NCBI RefSeq assembly: GCF_900113135.1
Contig: NZ_FOOH01000003.1
Coordinates: forward strand, 143,763 to 207,762
Source: Salegentibacter agarivorans
GTDB lineage: Bacteria; Bacteroidota; Bacteroidia; Flavobacteriales; Flavobacteriaceae
Direction of reading: 5' to 3'
Length of the DNA: 64,000 nt
Part shown: piece after piece, positions 51,104 to 60,719 of the stretch
Layout of the letters: the number at the start of each line of letters is the position of its first letter
Position numbering within the stretch: the stretch's first letter is position 1
The notes under the pieces: model-generated
What the model was told of the DNA's origin: nothing
Seen by the model: the letters and a program-made list of their open reading frames with translations, nothing else
Database searches by the model: none
Position numbers and translations under genes: made by a program

Positions 51104-54100
51104 ATGATCAATAGAATCATTTCATTTTCCATTAATAATAAATTTATTATTGGGCTACTCACCTTGGCACTTATAGGAACGGGTATATGGTCCATGTCCA
51201 CCGTAAATCTGGGATCGGTACCAGATATTACCAACAACCAGGTTCAGGTGATCACCCAATCACCTAATCTTGCTACAGAAGACATTGAACAATTTGTAAC
51301 CTATCCCGTAGAACTTTCGATGGGTAATTTACCTGGGGTTACAGAGATTCGCTCTATCTCACGCTTTGGCCTTTCGGTAGTTACTATTGTTTTCAAAGAT
51401 AATATGGGGACCTATCTCCCACGTCAACTAGTACAAGAAAAACTTAACGAATTGGGAGAGACCATTCCTGATAAATTTGGAAGTCCTGCTATGGGCCCCA
51501 TTTCAACCGGATTAGGTCAAATTTATGAATACACCATAAAGCCAAAAGAAGGATACGAAACTGAATATTCCCCCCTGGAACTGCGAACTATTCAGGACTG
51601 GATAGTCAAGCGACAACTTACCTTACTCGAAGGTGTAGTGGAAGTGAATTCTTTTGGTGGTTCCATAAAGCAATATGAGGTAGCAATCAACCCAGAGAAA
51701 TTAAACAGTATGGGTATAAGTATCTCTGAAGTTTATGAGGCGCTGGCACGGAACAATGTGAATACCGGTGGGGCTTATATCGAGAAAAATAAAATGTCAA
51801 ATTTTATTAGGGGTGAGGGCTTAATCCGTTCACTGGAGGATATCAAGAAAATTGCGATTACCACGGAAAATGCAATCCCAATAACGATTGGTGATGTTGC
51901 GGAAAATGTTCAGTTTGGTAATCAGGTACGTTACGGAGCTTTTACCCAGGATGGGGAGGAAGCCGTTGGAGGAATCATCATGATGCTGAAAGGTGCGAAT
52001 CCCAACGCGGTCATTCAGGATGTCAAGGATCGTATGGCTGAAGTCGAGAAGTCCCTTCCTGAAGGTTTGACCATAGCACCAATAATTGATCGAAGTGAGT
52101 TAATAGCACGAACAACCGACACCGTTAAAACAAATTTACTGGAAGGTGCTTTAATCGTGATTTTTGCCCTGGTGATATTACTAGGTAGTTTAAGAGGTGG
52201 ACTTATAACCGCTACTACCATCCCATTATCACTTCTTTTTGCTTTTATATTAATGAGGCAATTCAATGTCTGGGCCAATCTAATGAGTTTGGGAGCTATT
52301 GACTTTGGAATTATTATAGACGGTGCTGTGATTATCATTGAGGGTACAGTATATGAAATACAAAAACGAATTAGGTCTGGAAAAGTAAAATTCAATCAGG
52401 CGAAAATGGATGAGGTAGCCTATGATGCCGGAAGTACGATGATGGGTTCTGCATTTTTTGGACAAATTATCATTCTTATCGTATTTACACCCATTCTTTT
52501 TCTTACCGGGGTCGAAGGTAAAATGTTTAAGCCGATGGCGTACACTTTCGGTTTTGCCATGATAGGTGCTATCTTCTTATGTCTTACCTATGTACCTATG
52601 ATGTCGGCCTTATTTATGAAACCAATTCAGAATAAAAAGAACTGGTTTGGAAAATTTGAACGCTGGCTGGAGAAAATAAGCGATAAGATAATTGGCGGAA
52701 TACAAAAAGTTTATATGCCTTTATTGAAAGGAGCATTAAAACTGAAATTGATGGTTATAGGATCTGCGGTAGTACTGCTTGTTTTAGCCGGTTTTCTTTT
52801 TTCCAGAATGGGAGGAGAATTTGTTCCTCAACTTGATGAAGGGGATATCGCCATGCAGGCATTAATAAGACCAGGAAGTTCATTAACAGAGTCCATAGAA
52901 GTTTCTAAAAAAATAGAGAACATACTCTTAGAAAACTTTCCTGAAATTAAAACGGTAACGGCTAGGATTGGAGTAGCTGATATTCCCACAGATCCCATGC
53001 CAATGGATATTGCCGATATGTACCTAATCCTGGAAAAAGACAAAGACAAATGGGAATCTTCTGAAACTAAGGAAGGGCTTATTGAACAGATCAAGGAAAA
53101 ACTAAATGAAGATCTTATAGGGGTTAATTTAGTGTTTACGCAACCCGTAGAATTGAGATTTAATGAGTTATTAGAAGGGGTTCGAGAAGATATTGCGGTA
53201 AAGTTATATGGTGAAGATTTAGAAGTATTGTCAGAAAAGGTGCAGGAAATGGCTAATATTATCCAAACCGTACCTGGTGCAGGAGATGTGAATGCTGAAA
53301 GAACCTCCGGTCTACCACAAATGACAGTTAGATTTAACCGTGATAAAATTGCCCAATACGGACTGGACATTCAGAAAGTTAATGATTATATAAGTACTGC
53401 TTTTGCCGGAGGAACGGCCGGGGTGATCTTTGAAGGTGAAAAACGATTCGATTTAGTTGTAAGGTTTGATGAAAACCATAGAAAGAATATTAATGACTTA
53501 CGAGGAATGTATATCGACCTGCCAGATGGAACCCAGGTACCAATCAAAGAAATAGCAGATATTGAATATGTTCTTGGACCTATGCAAATTTCGAGAGATG
53601 ACACCTACAGAAGAACCTATGTGGGTGTAAATGCACGGGGAAGGGATGTGGAATCTGTGGTTAACGACATCCAGCAAAAATTAGATGAGGAATTAGAATT
53701 GCCACCCGGTTATTATATTACTTATGGAGGGGAGTTCGAAAACCTTCAGAATGCCAAAGATCGATTAGTGATTGTGGTACCGATAGCCTTATTTCTGATT
53801 TTCGTGCTTCTGTATTTTGCCTTAAAATCTTTCTCGCAATCTATCATGATCTATATGGCGATACCATTGGCTGCTATCGGAGGTGTTTTTGCCCTTTGGT
53901 TAAGAGGTATGCCATTTAGCATTTCCGCAGGTGTAGGCTTCATTGTTCTGTTTGGTGTTGCAGTTTTAAACGGACTGGTACTAATAAATAGATTCAATTC
54001 TTTGAAAGAAGAAGGAGTAACCAGTATAAAAGATAGAATTTTTACAGGAACCAAAGAACGAATACGACCTATTATGTTAACAGCAACAACAGATATTTTC

Positions 54101-55537
54101 GGTTTTTTACCAATGGCATTCTCCACATCTGCAGGTGCAGAAGTTCAACAACCACTTGCTACGGTGGTTATAGGTGGTATGCTTACGGCTACCTTGCTTA
54201 CGCTGGTTGTATTACCAGTGTTATATACCCTCGTGGAGAGAAGACGTGAGAAGAAGGAACAGAACAATCTAGGTTCTTCCAATACGCGATCTTTAGCTAC
54301 GATTTTGATAATTGGCTTGATGTTAGGCGGAACCTTTTCCGTAAATGCACAATCTGATGCTGTTTCATCTGAATATCCACAACAGGATACTTTACAGACC
54401 ATAAGTTTGACAGAAGCCCGCGAAATAGCCATCAAAAACTTTCCTCAGCTAAAAGCCGCCCAGCTTGAAATTGAAAGTGAAGAAGTACTGCGTAAAACCG
54501 CTTATGATTTTGGGAATACCCAAATCTTTACTGGAAAAGAAGAGGTAGGAAATGGTTCTGATGGAATCTATACTCAAATTGGTGTTCAACAACAAGGCAT
54601 AGATGTTTTTGGAATTGCCCCCCGGTTAAAATTGCAAAAAGAAAAGGCGGCCCTTGCTGAAAATGCTTTAGAACTAAATACCTTAGAAGTGGAACGTGAA
54701 GTAAGCAGGGCCTGGTCTTCAGTTTATACAAGTAAAAAGAGGTATCAGGTATATAAGAAAATGGATTCAATTTTTGAAGACATTGAAAGAGCTGCACGAA
54801 TCAGGTATGAAACAGAAGCTACCTCTAAACTGGAATACCTTGCTACCTCCAACCAGGGAAACGAAGTAAAAATACAACTGGAACAAGCTTATCGAAATTA
54901 CCTGAAATCATTGCAGCGTTTAAACTTATGGTTTGTTAGTGATACGATCTATGATGTACCAGATTTACCCGCTGAAGCATTAGATGAACCTTTAAATTTT
55001 CTGACAGAGTCACTCAAAACCCACCCGGCTCTTGAGGTTTCAGAACAGAGAGTTAATGTTGCAAAAGCCTTAACCAGAGAACGGAAATCTGAATTTCTAC
55101 CAAAATTTCAGGGACAGTATGCCAGGCAGGAAATTAATGGGCAATCGGGTTTCTTCCAATATCAAATAGGAATTCAAATTCCTTTATTCCTTGGACCTGA
55201 ATTAGGCCGTACCCAGGAAGCACAAGTAAATCGAAAGATTGCAGAGCAAAATTTTTACCAGGATAAACTCGAGCTGGAAACTGCATATAAAAATATGCGG
55301 GAAGAATTCATCAAATGGAGAAATTCATGGAATTATTATAAGGATGAAGCGCTTCCCTTGGCTAAAGAGCAACAGGAAGGAACTGTATTGGCATTTAAAG
55401 AAGGTGCTATAGATTATGTAACCTTCCTTCAAAATATAAGAGATGCCATTAGAATCGAGGTAAATGCCTGGAGTGCTTTTGATAATTATCTCGAAAGCCG
55501 TTATCAACTCGAATATTACCTCGAAAAATCAAACTAA
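51104..55537 (+). CDS. CzcA-type divalent-metal RND pump fused to TolC-family outer-membrane factor
   Basis: The 1477-residue frame has two parts. Residues 1 to about 1055 form an RND pump whose fourth-helix motif (about residue 400) is DFGIIIDGAVIIIEG, with the Asp, Asp and Glu typical of divalent-metal CzcA pumps (Zn/Co/Cd). After a charged tail (RREKKEQNN) comes a signal-peptide-like segment at about 1061-1083 (LATILIIGLMLGGTFSVNAQ) and then about 390 residues of TolC-type coiled coil. The natural reading is that signal peptidase releases the outer-membrane part. No stop or frameshift was seen at the junction. Confidence 0.88.
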   Translation: MINRIISFSINNKFIIGLLTLALIGTGIWSMSTVNLGSVPDITNNQVQVITQSPNLATEDIEQFVTYPVELSMGNLPGVTEIRSISRFGLSVVTIVFKDNMGTYLPRQLVQEKLNELGETIPDKFGSPAMGPISTGLGQIYEYTIKPKEGYETEYSPLELRTIQDWIVKRQLTLLEGVVEVNSFGGSIKQYEVAINPEKLNSMGISISEVYEALARNNVNTGGAYIEKNKMSNFIRGEGLIRSLEDIKKIAITTENAIPITIGDVAENVQFGNQVRYGAFTQDGEEAVGGIIMMLKGANPNAVIQDVKDRMAEVEKSLPEGLTIAPIIDRSELIARTTDTVKTNLLEGALIVIFALVILLGSLRGGLITATTIPLSLLFAFILMRQFNVWANLMSLGAIDFGIIIDGAVIIIEGTVYEIQKRIRSGKVKFNQAKMDEVAYDAGSTMMGSAFFGQIIILIVFTPILFLTGVEGKMFKPMAYTFGFAMIGAIFLCLTYVPMMSALFMKPIQNKKNWFGKFERWLEKISDKIIGGIQKVYMPLLKGALKLKLMVIGSAVVLLVLAGFLFSRMGGEFVPQLDEGDIAMQALIRPGSSLTESIEVSKKIENILLENFPEIKTVTARIGVADIPTDPMPMDIADMYLILEKDKDKWESSETKEGLIEQIKEKLNEDLIGVNLVFTQPVELRFNELLEGVREDIAVKLYGEDLEVLSEKVQEMANIIQTVPGAGDVNAERTSGLPQMTVRFNRDKIAQYGLDIQKVNDYISTAFAGGTAGVIFEGEKRFDLVVRFDENHRKNINDLRGMYIDLPDGTQVPIKEIADIEYVLGPMQISRDDTYRRTYVGVNARGRDVESVVNDIQQKLDEELELPPGYYITYGGEFENLQNAKDRLVIVVPIALFLIFVLLYFALKSFSQSIMIYMAIPLAAIGGVFALWLRGMPFSISAGVGFIVLFGVAVLNGLVLINRFNSLKEEGVTSIKDRIFTGTKERIRPIMLTATTDIFGFLPMAFSTSAGAEVQQPLATVVIGGMLTATLLTLVVLPVLYTLVERRREKKEQNNLGSSNTRSLATILIIGLMLGGTFSVNAQSDAVSSEYPQQDTLQTISLTEAREIAIKNFPQLKAAQLEIESEEVLRKTAYDFGNTQIFTGKEEVGNGSDGIYTQIGVQQQGIDVFGIAPRLKLQKEKAALAENALELNTLEVEREVSRAWSSVYTSKKRYQVYKKMDSIFEDIERAARIRYETEATSKLEYLATSNQGNEVKIQLEQAYRNYLKSLQRLNLWFVSDTIYDVPDLPAEALDEPLNFLTESLKTHPALEVSEQRVNVAKALTRERKSEFLPKFQGQYARQEINGQSGFFQYQIGIQIPLFLGPELGRTQEAQVNRKIAEQNFYQDKLELETAYKNMREEFIKWRNSWNYYKDEALPLAKEQQEGTVLAFKEGAIDYVTFLQNIRDAIRIEVNAWSAFDNYLESRYQLEYYLEKSN

Positions 55538-55556
55538 AACTAGAAAGAAAAACGAT

Positions 55557-56780
55557 ATGAATAAAAGATCAATAAATATTCTAATGCTCGCCCTATCATT
55601 CAGCCTGTTCTTTGGGTGTAAAGAAAATTCTGATACATCAGAAACTACTTCTCACGAAACTGAAGATTCAACTACGAATGAAAAAGAACCTGAAAGAGAA
55701 GAAGGCGGGATGCGCTCGGTTTATCTTTCAGAAATGAAATTCAATAGTTTAGGGGTCAAGGTGGACACCTTACCAAATAAAGCATTATCTGGAATAGTAG
55801 AAGCAAATGGACAATTAGAGGTTCCTCCTCAATATGAAGCTACCGTTACAGCTGTATTAGGGGGTAATATTAATTCAATAAAAGTTATTGAAGGGGATAA
55901 GGTAAATAAAGGTCAGGTACTGGCGTATCTATCCCATCCCAATTTAACTAAAATGCAAACAGATTATATCAATGCCTATAACCGGATGCAGTTCTTGGAA
56001 AAAGAATTTGAAAGACAAAAACGTTTGTATGAGGCAGAAGTTGGTTCCGGGAAAACTTTTCAACAAACACAGGCAGATTTTCAGTCGGTAAAGGGAGAGG
56101 TGAGTGGTTACGAATCCCAATTAAGGCAGTTAAATTTAGGCGCTTCCCAAATAAGAAACGGCACCCTCTACGAATACGTGCCTATAGTTAGTCCTATTGC
56201 TGGCTATATAGAAAAAGTAAAGGTTCAAATTGGCCAATATGTGGAACCTCAAACCAGCATGTTTATGGTGGTAGATAATGAGCATGTTCATGCCGATCTA
56301 ATGGTTTTCGAAAAAGATATTTATAAGGTGAAGGAAGGTCAAAAGATTTCTTTTAGGCTGGAATCAGTCCCCGGAAGTAATCTCACAGGAAAAATATATT
56401 CAGTGGGGAAGCAATTTGAACAAAATCCTAAAGCGGTGCATATTCATGCAGAAATAGATAATAAGGAAGATTACCTCATTCCGGGAATGTATATCAAAGG
56501 AAAAATTAGGACAGGAGAACAAACCGTACCTGCTCTACCGGAAGAGGCGGTGATAGAAGAAGAGGGAAATCCTTACATCTTTACGGCACAAAAACATCAG
56601 CAAGAGGGTAAAACAGAATGGGAATTAAAACCGGTGCAGGTAAGAACGGGGATCAATGAAGATGGATGGGTAGAAATTAAACTGTTGGAGCCCCTTCCAG
56701 AAGGTACTTTAGTTGCGTATAACAATGCCTATTACCTGGTATCTGAAATGCAGAAAAGCCAAACCTCTCATGGTCATTAA
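55557..56780 (+). CDS. CzcB/CusB-type periplasmic adaptor lipoprotein
   Basis: I start at the ATG at 55557 (MNKRSINILMLALSFSLFFGC, lipobox Cys 21), not the frame from 55464 that overlaps the pump. The 407-residue adaptor has a Ser/Thr/Glu-rich spacer, the lipoyl half VVEANGQLEVPPQYEATVTAV-like (about 85-100), a coiled-coil hairpin (about 150-200) and the barrel ending QTSHGH. No HMBD or DUF3347 domain is present, unlike the CusB at 29108. It pairs with the fused pump. Confidence 0.88.
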   Translation: MNKRSINILMLALSFSLFFGCKENSDTSETTSHETEDSTTNEKEPEREEGGMRSVYLSEMKFNSLGVKVDTLPNKALSGIVEANGQLEVPPQYEATVTAVLGGNINSIKVIEGDKVNKGQVLAYLSHPNLTKMQTDYINAYNRMQFLEKEFERQKRLYEAEVGSGKTFQQTQADFQSVKGEVSGYESQLRQLNLGASQIRNGTLYEYVPIVSPIAGYIEKVKVQIGQYVEPQTSMFMVVDNEHVHADLMVFEKDIYKVKEGQKISFRLESVPGSNLTGKIYSVGKQFEQNPKAVHIHAEIDNKEDYLIPGMYIKGKIRTGEQTVPALPEEAVIEEEGNPYIFTAQKHQQEGKTEWELKPVQVRTGINEDGWVEIKLLEPLPEGTLVAYNNAYYLVSEMQKSQTSHGH

Positions 56781-56802
56781 ATTGAGCTTTAAAAATTTAG
56801 AT

Positions 56803-56856
56803 GGATGGGCTCTCTGTAAAATGTTTGTCTTAAATAAAATTCCAGAGGGTTCATCC
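56803..56856 (+). promoter_or_regulatory. 14-bp hairpin in the leader of the PII gene
   Basis: GGATGGGCTCTCTG pairs with CAGAGGGTTCATCC, using three G-U pairs that only work in the plus-strand RNA. The loop is 26 bases. It sits 25 bases before the PII start. It could be a regulatory structure or an mRNA processing site after the adaptor gene. Confidence 0.5.
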
Positions 56857-56881
56857 TTAATAAAGAATTAATAAAAAAGCG

Positions 56882-57238
56882 ATGAAAGAAATAAAAGCAT
56901 TTATAAAACCAAAACGGGTTCAAAAAGTGATAGAATCCCTTAGTGAAAGTGGATTCAAAAGTATGACACTGTCTCAGGGGGAAGGTACCGGGGCATTTAA
57001 AGCAAAAGGCGCGTCGCCTTCTTTGGATTTCCGTGTAACCGACAGTCCGGTGGTAAAGTTGCAACTGGTATGTCAAAATGAAGAAGCACAATCAGCAATA
57101 GATATTATCCTTGAGAATGCTAAAACAACTGAACCCGGTGACGGAATCATTTACCTTTCCGATATTGAAGATGCCTTCCGAATTAAAACTGGAGAATCTT
57201 TGAAACGATCTGGATTAAAAAACGATGGAAATGAGTGA
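56882..57238 (+). CDS. PII-like signalling protein linked to metal efflux
   Basis: The 118-residue protein has the PII opening MKEIKAFIKPKRVQKVIESL, a T-loop with QGEGTGAFKAKGASPSLDF in place of the classic uridylylated Tyr loop, and TTEPGDGIIYLSDIEDAFRIKTG. This places it with the PII group that accompanies CusA/CzcA pumps. It presumably binds a nucleotide or metal and modulates the pump or the next regulator. It overlaps the Fur-like gene by 14 bases. Confidence 0.85.
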   Translation: MKEIKAFIKPKRVQKVIESLSESGFKSMTLSQGEGTGAFKAKGASPSLDFRVTDSPVVKLQLVCQNEEAQSAIDIILENAKTTEPGDGIIYLSDIEDAFRIKTGESLKRSGLKNDGNE

Positions 57239-57647
57239 TATCGAAAAAATTTTAGAGGCACATGAAGTTCGGCCAACAGCCATGCGTATCCTGATCTATA
57301 AATTCATGGCTAAAAAAGACAGAGCTGTAACGCTTACCGAAATTGAAAATGCCTTTGGAAAAGCAGATCGGGCTACATTATCTCGAACAATCCGCACATT
57401 TGAAGCAAAGGATATTGTACATCAAATAGATGATGGTACAGGGATACCAAAATATGCGCTCTGTGAAAGTGATTGTAATTGCGAAGTAGAACAGGACTTA
57501 CACATCCACTTTCACTGTAATAATTGTGATGAAACTGTTTGTTTGACCGATCATAAAATTCCGCATATAAACCTACCAGAGGGATATATGGCAGAAAATG
57601 TAAACCTGGTAGTAAAGGGAATATGTGAGAAATGTAGTGGCGATTAA
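57225..57647 (+). CDS. Fur/Zur-family metal regulator
   Basis: The 140-residue protein has a winged helix (about 10-75, including RATLSRTIRTFEAKDIVHQI), then HIHFHCNNCDETVCL and a C-terminal ICEKC, i.e. the two CxxC zinc-site pairs and His ligands of the Fur family. The start at 57225 overlaps the PII gene; an ATG at 57231 is equally likely. It would sense zinc, iron or cobalt and control the pump-ATPase genes around it. Confidence 0.87.
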   Translation: MEMSDIEKILEAHEVRPTAMRILIYKFMAKKDRAVTLTEIENAFGKADRATLSRTIRTFEAKDIVHQIDDGTGIPKYALCESDCNCEVEQDLHIHFHCNNCDETVCLTDHKIPHINLPEGYMAENVNLVVKGICEKCSGD

Positions 57648-57662
57648 TTATACTTTGTTGTT

Positions 57663-57745
57663 TCTCCAATAAAGTTCAGCAAATAAACTTACCGGATAAA
57701 TATGAAATAACCGGTGTAAATTTGGTATTAAAAGGATGTGTGTAA
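57663..57745 (+). pseudogene. Fur-like C-terminal fragment
   Basis: The frame NKVQQINLPDKYEITGVNLVLKGCV mirrors INLPEGYMAENVNLVVKGICEKC, the end of the neighbouring Fur-like gene, and then stops. Upstream it does not continue as a regulator. It is a stump of a second, lost Fur gene. The rest of 57648-57808 shows nothing more. Confidence 0.6.
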
Positions 57746-57808
57746 AATATATAAAAGCAAATATTTTAAATTACAGCAAAGATCGATCTCTCATAAAAAT
57801 TTAAAACA

Positions 57809-58168
57809 ATGATACGAATCAAAAATGTCGAAAAAAGCAATTTGATATACGCTTCAATAAGCGGTAAGATCACTAAGGAGGATATTGAGAAAATCCATCC
57901 TTTGATACATAATATTGTCAAAAGTGGGGATAAGGTGGATTTCTTTTTCGAACTAATTAACTTTAAAGGTTATGATCTAAAAGGTCTTTGGGCAGATTTG
58001 AAAGTTGATACCGCCCATATTTCAGATTATGGAAAAATGGCGTTTGTGGGTGAAAAAGAATGGCAGCAATGGGCTGCTAAAGCCACTGATTTTTTTACAA
58101 GCTCGGAAGTTAAATTTTTCGACCTTAATGAAAAGGAAGAAGCTAAAAGATGGATATTAAACCAATAG
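57809..58168 (+). CDS. SpoIIAA-like (STAS-fold) protein
   Basis: The 119-residue soluble protein has the SpoIIAA-like pattern with an opening strand pair ISGKITKEDIEKIHPLI and the block GLWADLKVDTAHISDYGKMAFVGEKEWQQW. Members occur near cation transporters and may be carrier or regulatory domains. It is 4 bases before the P1B-4 ATPase gene. Confidence 0.82.
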   Translation: MIRIKNVEKSNLIYASISGKITKEDIEKIHPLIHNIVKSGDKVDFFFELINFKGYDLKGLWADLKVDTAHISDYGKMAFVGEKEWQQWAAKATDFFTSSEVKFFDLNEKEEAKRWILNQ

Positions 58169-58172
58169 GGAT

Positions 58173-60719
58173 ATGAAAAAGCTACAACTAAAAATTCCGG
58201 TATTGTTACCCCAGGTGCCTAATGAAAAAGACACTTGTGTGCAAAGGCTTATTAGGGATTTAGAATCCGAAGAGGGTCTTGAAAAAGTACATATAACAGA
58301 TGATCAGCAAGACAGGGTGCCGGAACTGTGCTTTCACTATGACCCGGACATTATCTCCATTGACCGAATTCAATCTTTGGCGGAAAATGCAGGGGCAAAA
58401 ATTACAGAAAAATATGGTCATCTTCTTTTAGAGGTTGAGGGGATTAGACATACCCGCCATGCAAGAACTATAGAAAAGAGTCTGCTAGATATCGAAGGCG
58501 TTTTGGAAGCTTCCGCCAATGCCGGAGGAATGATCCGCCTGGAATATGACAAGCGTGAGACCAGTTTTGAAGGGATAAGAGCAAATCTCGAAAAGGAAAA
58601 CCTACAAGTTAAAAAAAGCTCCTCTGGTCATGAAAATGGTTTTGAATTTACAGAAAAAGCTTCTAAGAAATTAAGTAAACAAGATAAATGGGGCAAAGAA
58701 CACAGCCATAAAGATAAGAGTGTCCAGAATCCTAAAGAAGCTGATAGCCACGGGGACGGGGAAGAACATTCACACGCCCACGGAGGTATTTTTGGAAAAA
58801 ATACAGAACTTATATTTGCAATTATTTGTGGTATTTTACTGGGGATAGGATTTGGTTTATCCTTTGTTGATTCAGTTCCCCAATGGGTTAGCCTTGCGCT
58901 TTATATTGGAGCCTATTTATTTGGAGGATTTTATACCGCGAAAGAAGCTGTAGAAACTGTAGCCAAAGGTGGTTTTGAAATTGATTTTCTCATGCTGGTC
59001 GCAGCTATTGGAGCGGCTATACTAGGGGAATGGGCAGAAGGGGCCTTGTTGTTATTCCTTTTTAGCCTGGGGCATGCCCTGGAGCATTATGCAATGAACA
59101 AAGCACGAAAATCTATAGCCGCATTGGCAGAACTAGCGCCAAAAACAGCTTTGCTCAAAAAAGATGGTGAAACGGAAGAAGTTGGTATCGAAAAACTAAA
59201 TATTGGCGATATCATTGTGGTGAAACCTAATAGTAAAATATCAGCAGATGGAGTAGTGGTAGATGGGAAGAGCAGTGTAAATCAGGCTCCAATAACCGGG
59301 GAGAGTGTACCGGTAGATAAAGTTCCCGTAGAAGATGTTGAAAAGGATTACTCAGAGGTAGATGATATCAAAGATGAAAACCGCGTTTTTGCCGGAACTA
59401 TCAATGGGAACAGTACTTTGGAAATTAAAGTGATCAAAGCAGCTAAAGATTCTACTTTGTCAAGGCTGGTCAAATTGGTTAATGAAGCCCAGACCCAAAA
59501 ATCACCTACTCAGTTGCTCACCGATAAATTCGAAAAATATTTTGTGCCGTCCGTCCTTATTTTGGTTGGCATTCTTTTATTCGCGTTCTTAGTAATTGAC
59601 GAGTCATTTAGCGCCAGCTTTTACCGGGCAATGGCGGTACTGGTAGCTGCAAGTCCCTGTGCGTTGGCAATCTCCACTCCAAGTGCCGTATTGAGTGGAG
59701 TGGCCAGAGCGGCCCGCGGCGGGGTATTAATCAAAGGGGGACGACCCCTGGAGGATCTGGGAGAATTAACCGCCCTGGCTTTTGATAAAACCGGGACTCT
59801 AACGGAAGGAAAGCCAAAACTTACACAAGTAGTACCACTTGGGGAAAATTCAGAAAATGAATTGCTCAAAATAGCAGTAGCCGTGGAAAGTTTGAGTGAT
59901 CATCCCCTGGCAAAAGCTGTAGTTCGTGATGGAAAGGAGCGCATGGAAGGCGAGGAAATCCCAGATGCCTCCAACCTGGAAGCGGTTTTGGGTAAAGGTA
60001 TTAAAGCGACTTTAGGAAATGATAAGATTTTTATTGGGAACCTTGATTTATATGAAGAGCTGAATGATCATATTCCATCTGAAGAAATAACTACGAAAGT
60101 CCGTGACCTTGAAGGTGGAGGGAATACTACCATGCTAATTCGAAAAAATGAAAAATATATTGGTATTATCGCCTTAATGGATACTCCTCGGGAGGCAGCA
60201 AAAAAGACGCTTTCTGAATTGAAAGAAATAGGAATTAAACGAATGATCATGCTTACCGGCGATAACCAAAATGTAGCTGATGCCGTGGCAGAGGAAATAG
60301 GCTTGACGGATGCCTGGGGGAGTTTACTGCCAGAGGAAAAAGTGGAAGCAATAAAAAAACTGAAAGAAAAGGAATCTAAGGTAGCAATGGTAGGTGATGG
60401 TGTGAACGATGCCCCTGCCATGGCAAATAGCACGGTGGGAATTGCCATGGGAGCTGCTGGTAGCGATGTTGCCCTGGAAACGGCGGATATTGCCCTCATG
60501 GCCGATAAGTTGGAAACCCTCCCTTTTGCCATCGGACTGAGTAGAAAGGCAAAGGCTATAATCAAGCAGAACCTTTGGGTAAGTCTGGGAATTGTAGCTT
60601 TGCTTATTCCTGCTACCATTTTTGGTTTCGCTAACATAGGAGTGGCGGTAGTTATACACGAAGGTTCCACACTTTTGGTAGTTTTCAACGCTTTAAGACT
60701 TTTAGCTTATAAAAAATGA
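58173..60719 (+). CDS. P1B-4-type heavy-metal ATPase (Co/Zn/Fe exporter-like)
   Basis: The 848-residue P-type ATPase has SPC (ASPCALAIS, about residue 495) in place of CPC and HEGST near residue 828, the marks of the P1B-4 group (CoaT/CtpD; Co, Fe or Zn). It also has DKTGT (about 537), SDHPLAK and GDGVNDAPAM. The first 150 residues contain two HMA-like ferredoxin folds with no CxxC (IRHTRHARTIEKSLLDIEGV), followed by a His-rich linker (HSHAHGG). It overlaps the CDF gene by 4 bases. Confidence 0.9.
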   Translation: MKKLQLKIPVLLPQVPNEKDTCVQRLIRDLESEEGLEKVHITDDQQDRVPELCFHYDPDIISIDRIQSLAENAGAKITEKYGHLLLEVEGIRHTRHARTIEKSLLDIEGVLEASANAGGMIRLEYDKRETSFEGIRANLEKENLQVKKSSSGHENGFEFTEKASKKLSKQDKWGKEHSHKDKSVQNPKEADSHGDGEEHSHAHGGIFGKNTELIFAIICGILLGIGFGLSFVDSVPQWVSLALYIGAYLFGGFYTAKEAVETVAKGGFEIDFLMLVAAIGAAILGEWAEGALLLFLFSLGHALEHYAMNKARKSIAALAELAPKTALLKKDGETEEVGIEKLNIGDIIVVKPNSKISADGVVVDGKSSVNQAPITGESVPVDKVPVEDVEKDYSEVDDIKDENRVFAGTINGNSTLEIKVIKAAKDSTLSRLVKLVNEAQTQKSPTQLLTDKFEKYFVPSVLILVGILLFAFLVIDESFSASFYRAMAVLVAASPCALAISTPSAVLSGVARAARGGVLIKGGRPLEDLGELTALAFDKTGTLTEGKPKLTQVVPLGENSENELLKIAVAVESLSDHPLAKAVVRDGKERMEGEEIPDASNLEAVLGKGIKATLGNDKIFIGNLDLYEELNDHIPSEEITTKVRDLEGGGNTTMLIRKNEKYIGIIALMDTPREAAKKTLSELKEIGIKRMIMLTGDNQNVADAVAEEIGLTDAWGSLLPEEKVEAIKKLKEKESKVAMVGDGVNDAPAMANSTVGIAMGAAGSDVALETADIALMADKLETLPFAIGLSRKAKAIIKQNLWVSLGIVALLIPATIFGFANIGVAVVIHEGSTLLVVFNALRLLAYKK

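Noticed and set aside
55464..55556. Extended start of the adaptor inside the czcA-tolC frame
   Set aside because: It would overlap the upstream gene by 74 bases and place polar residues before the lipobox signal.
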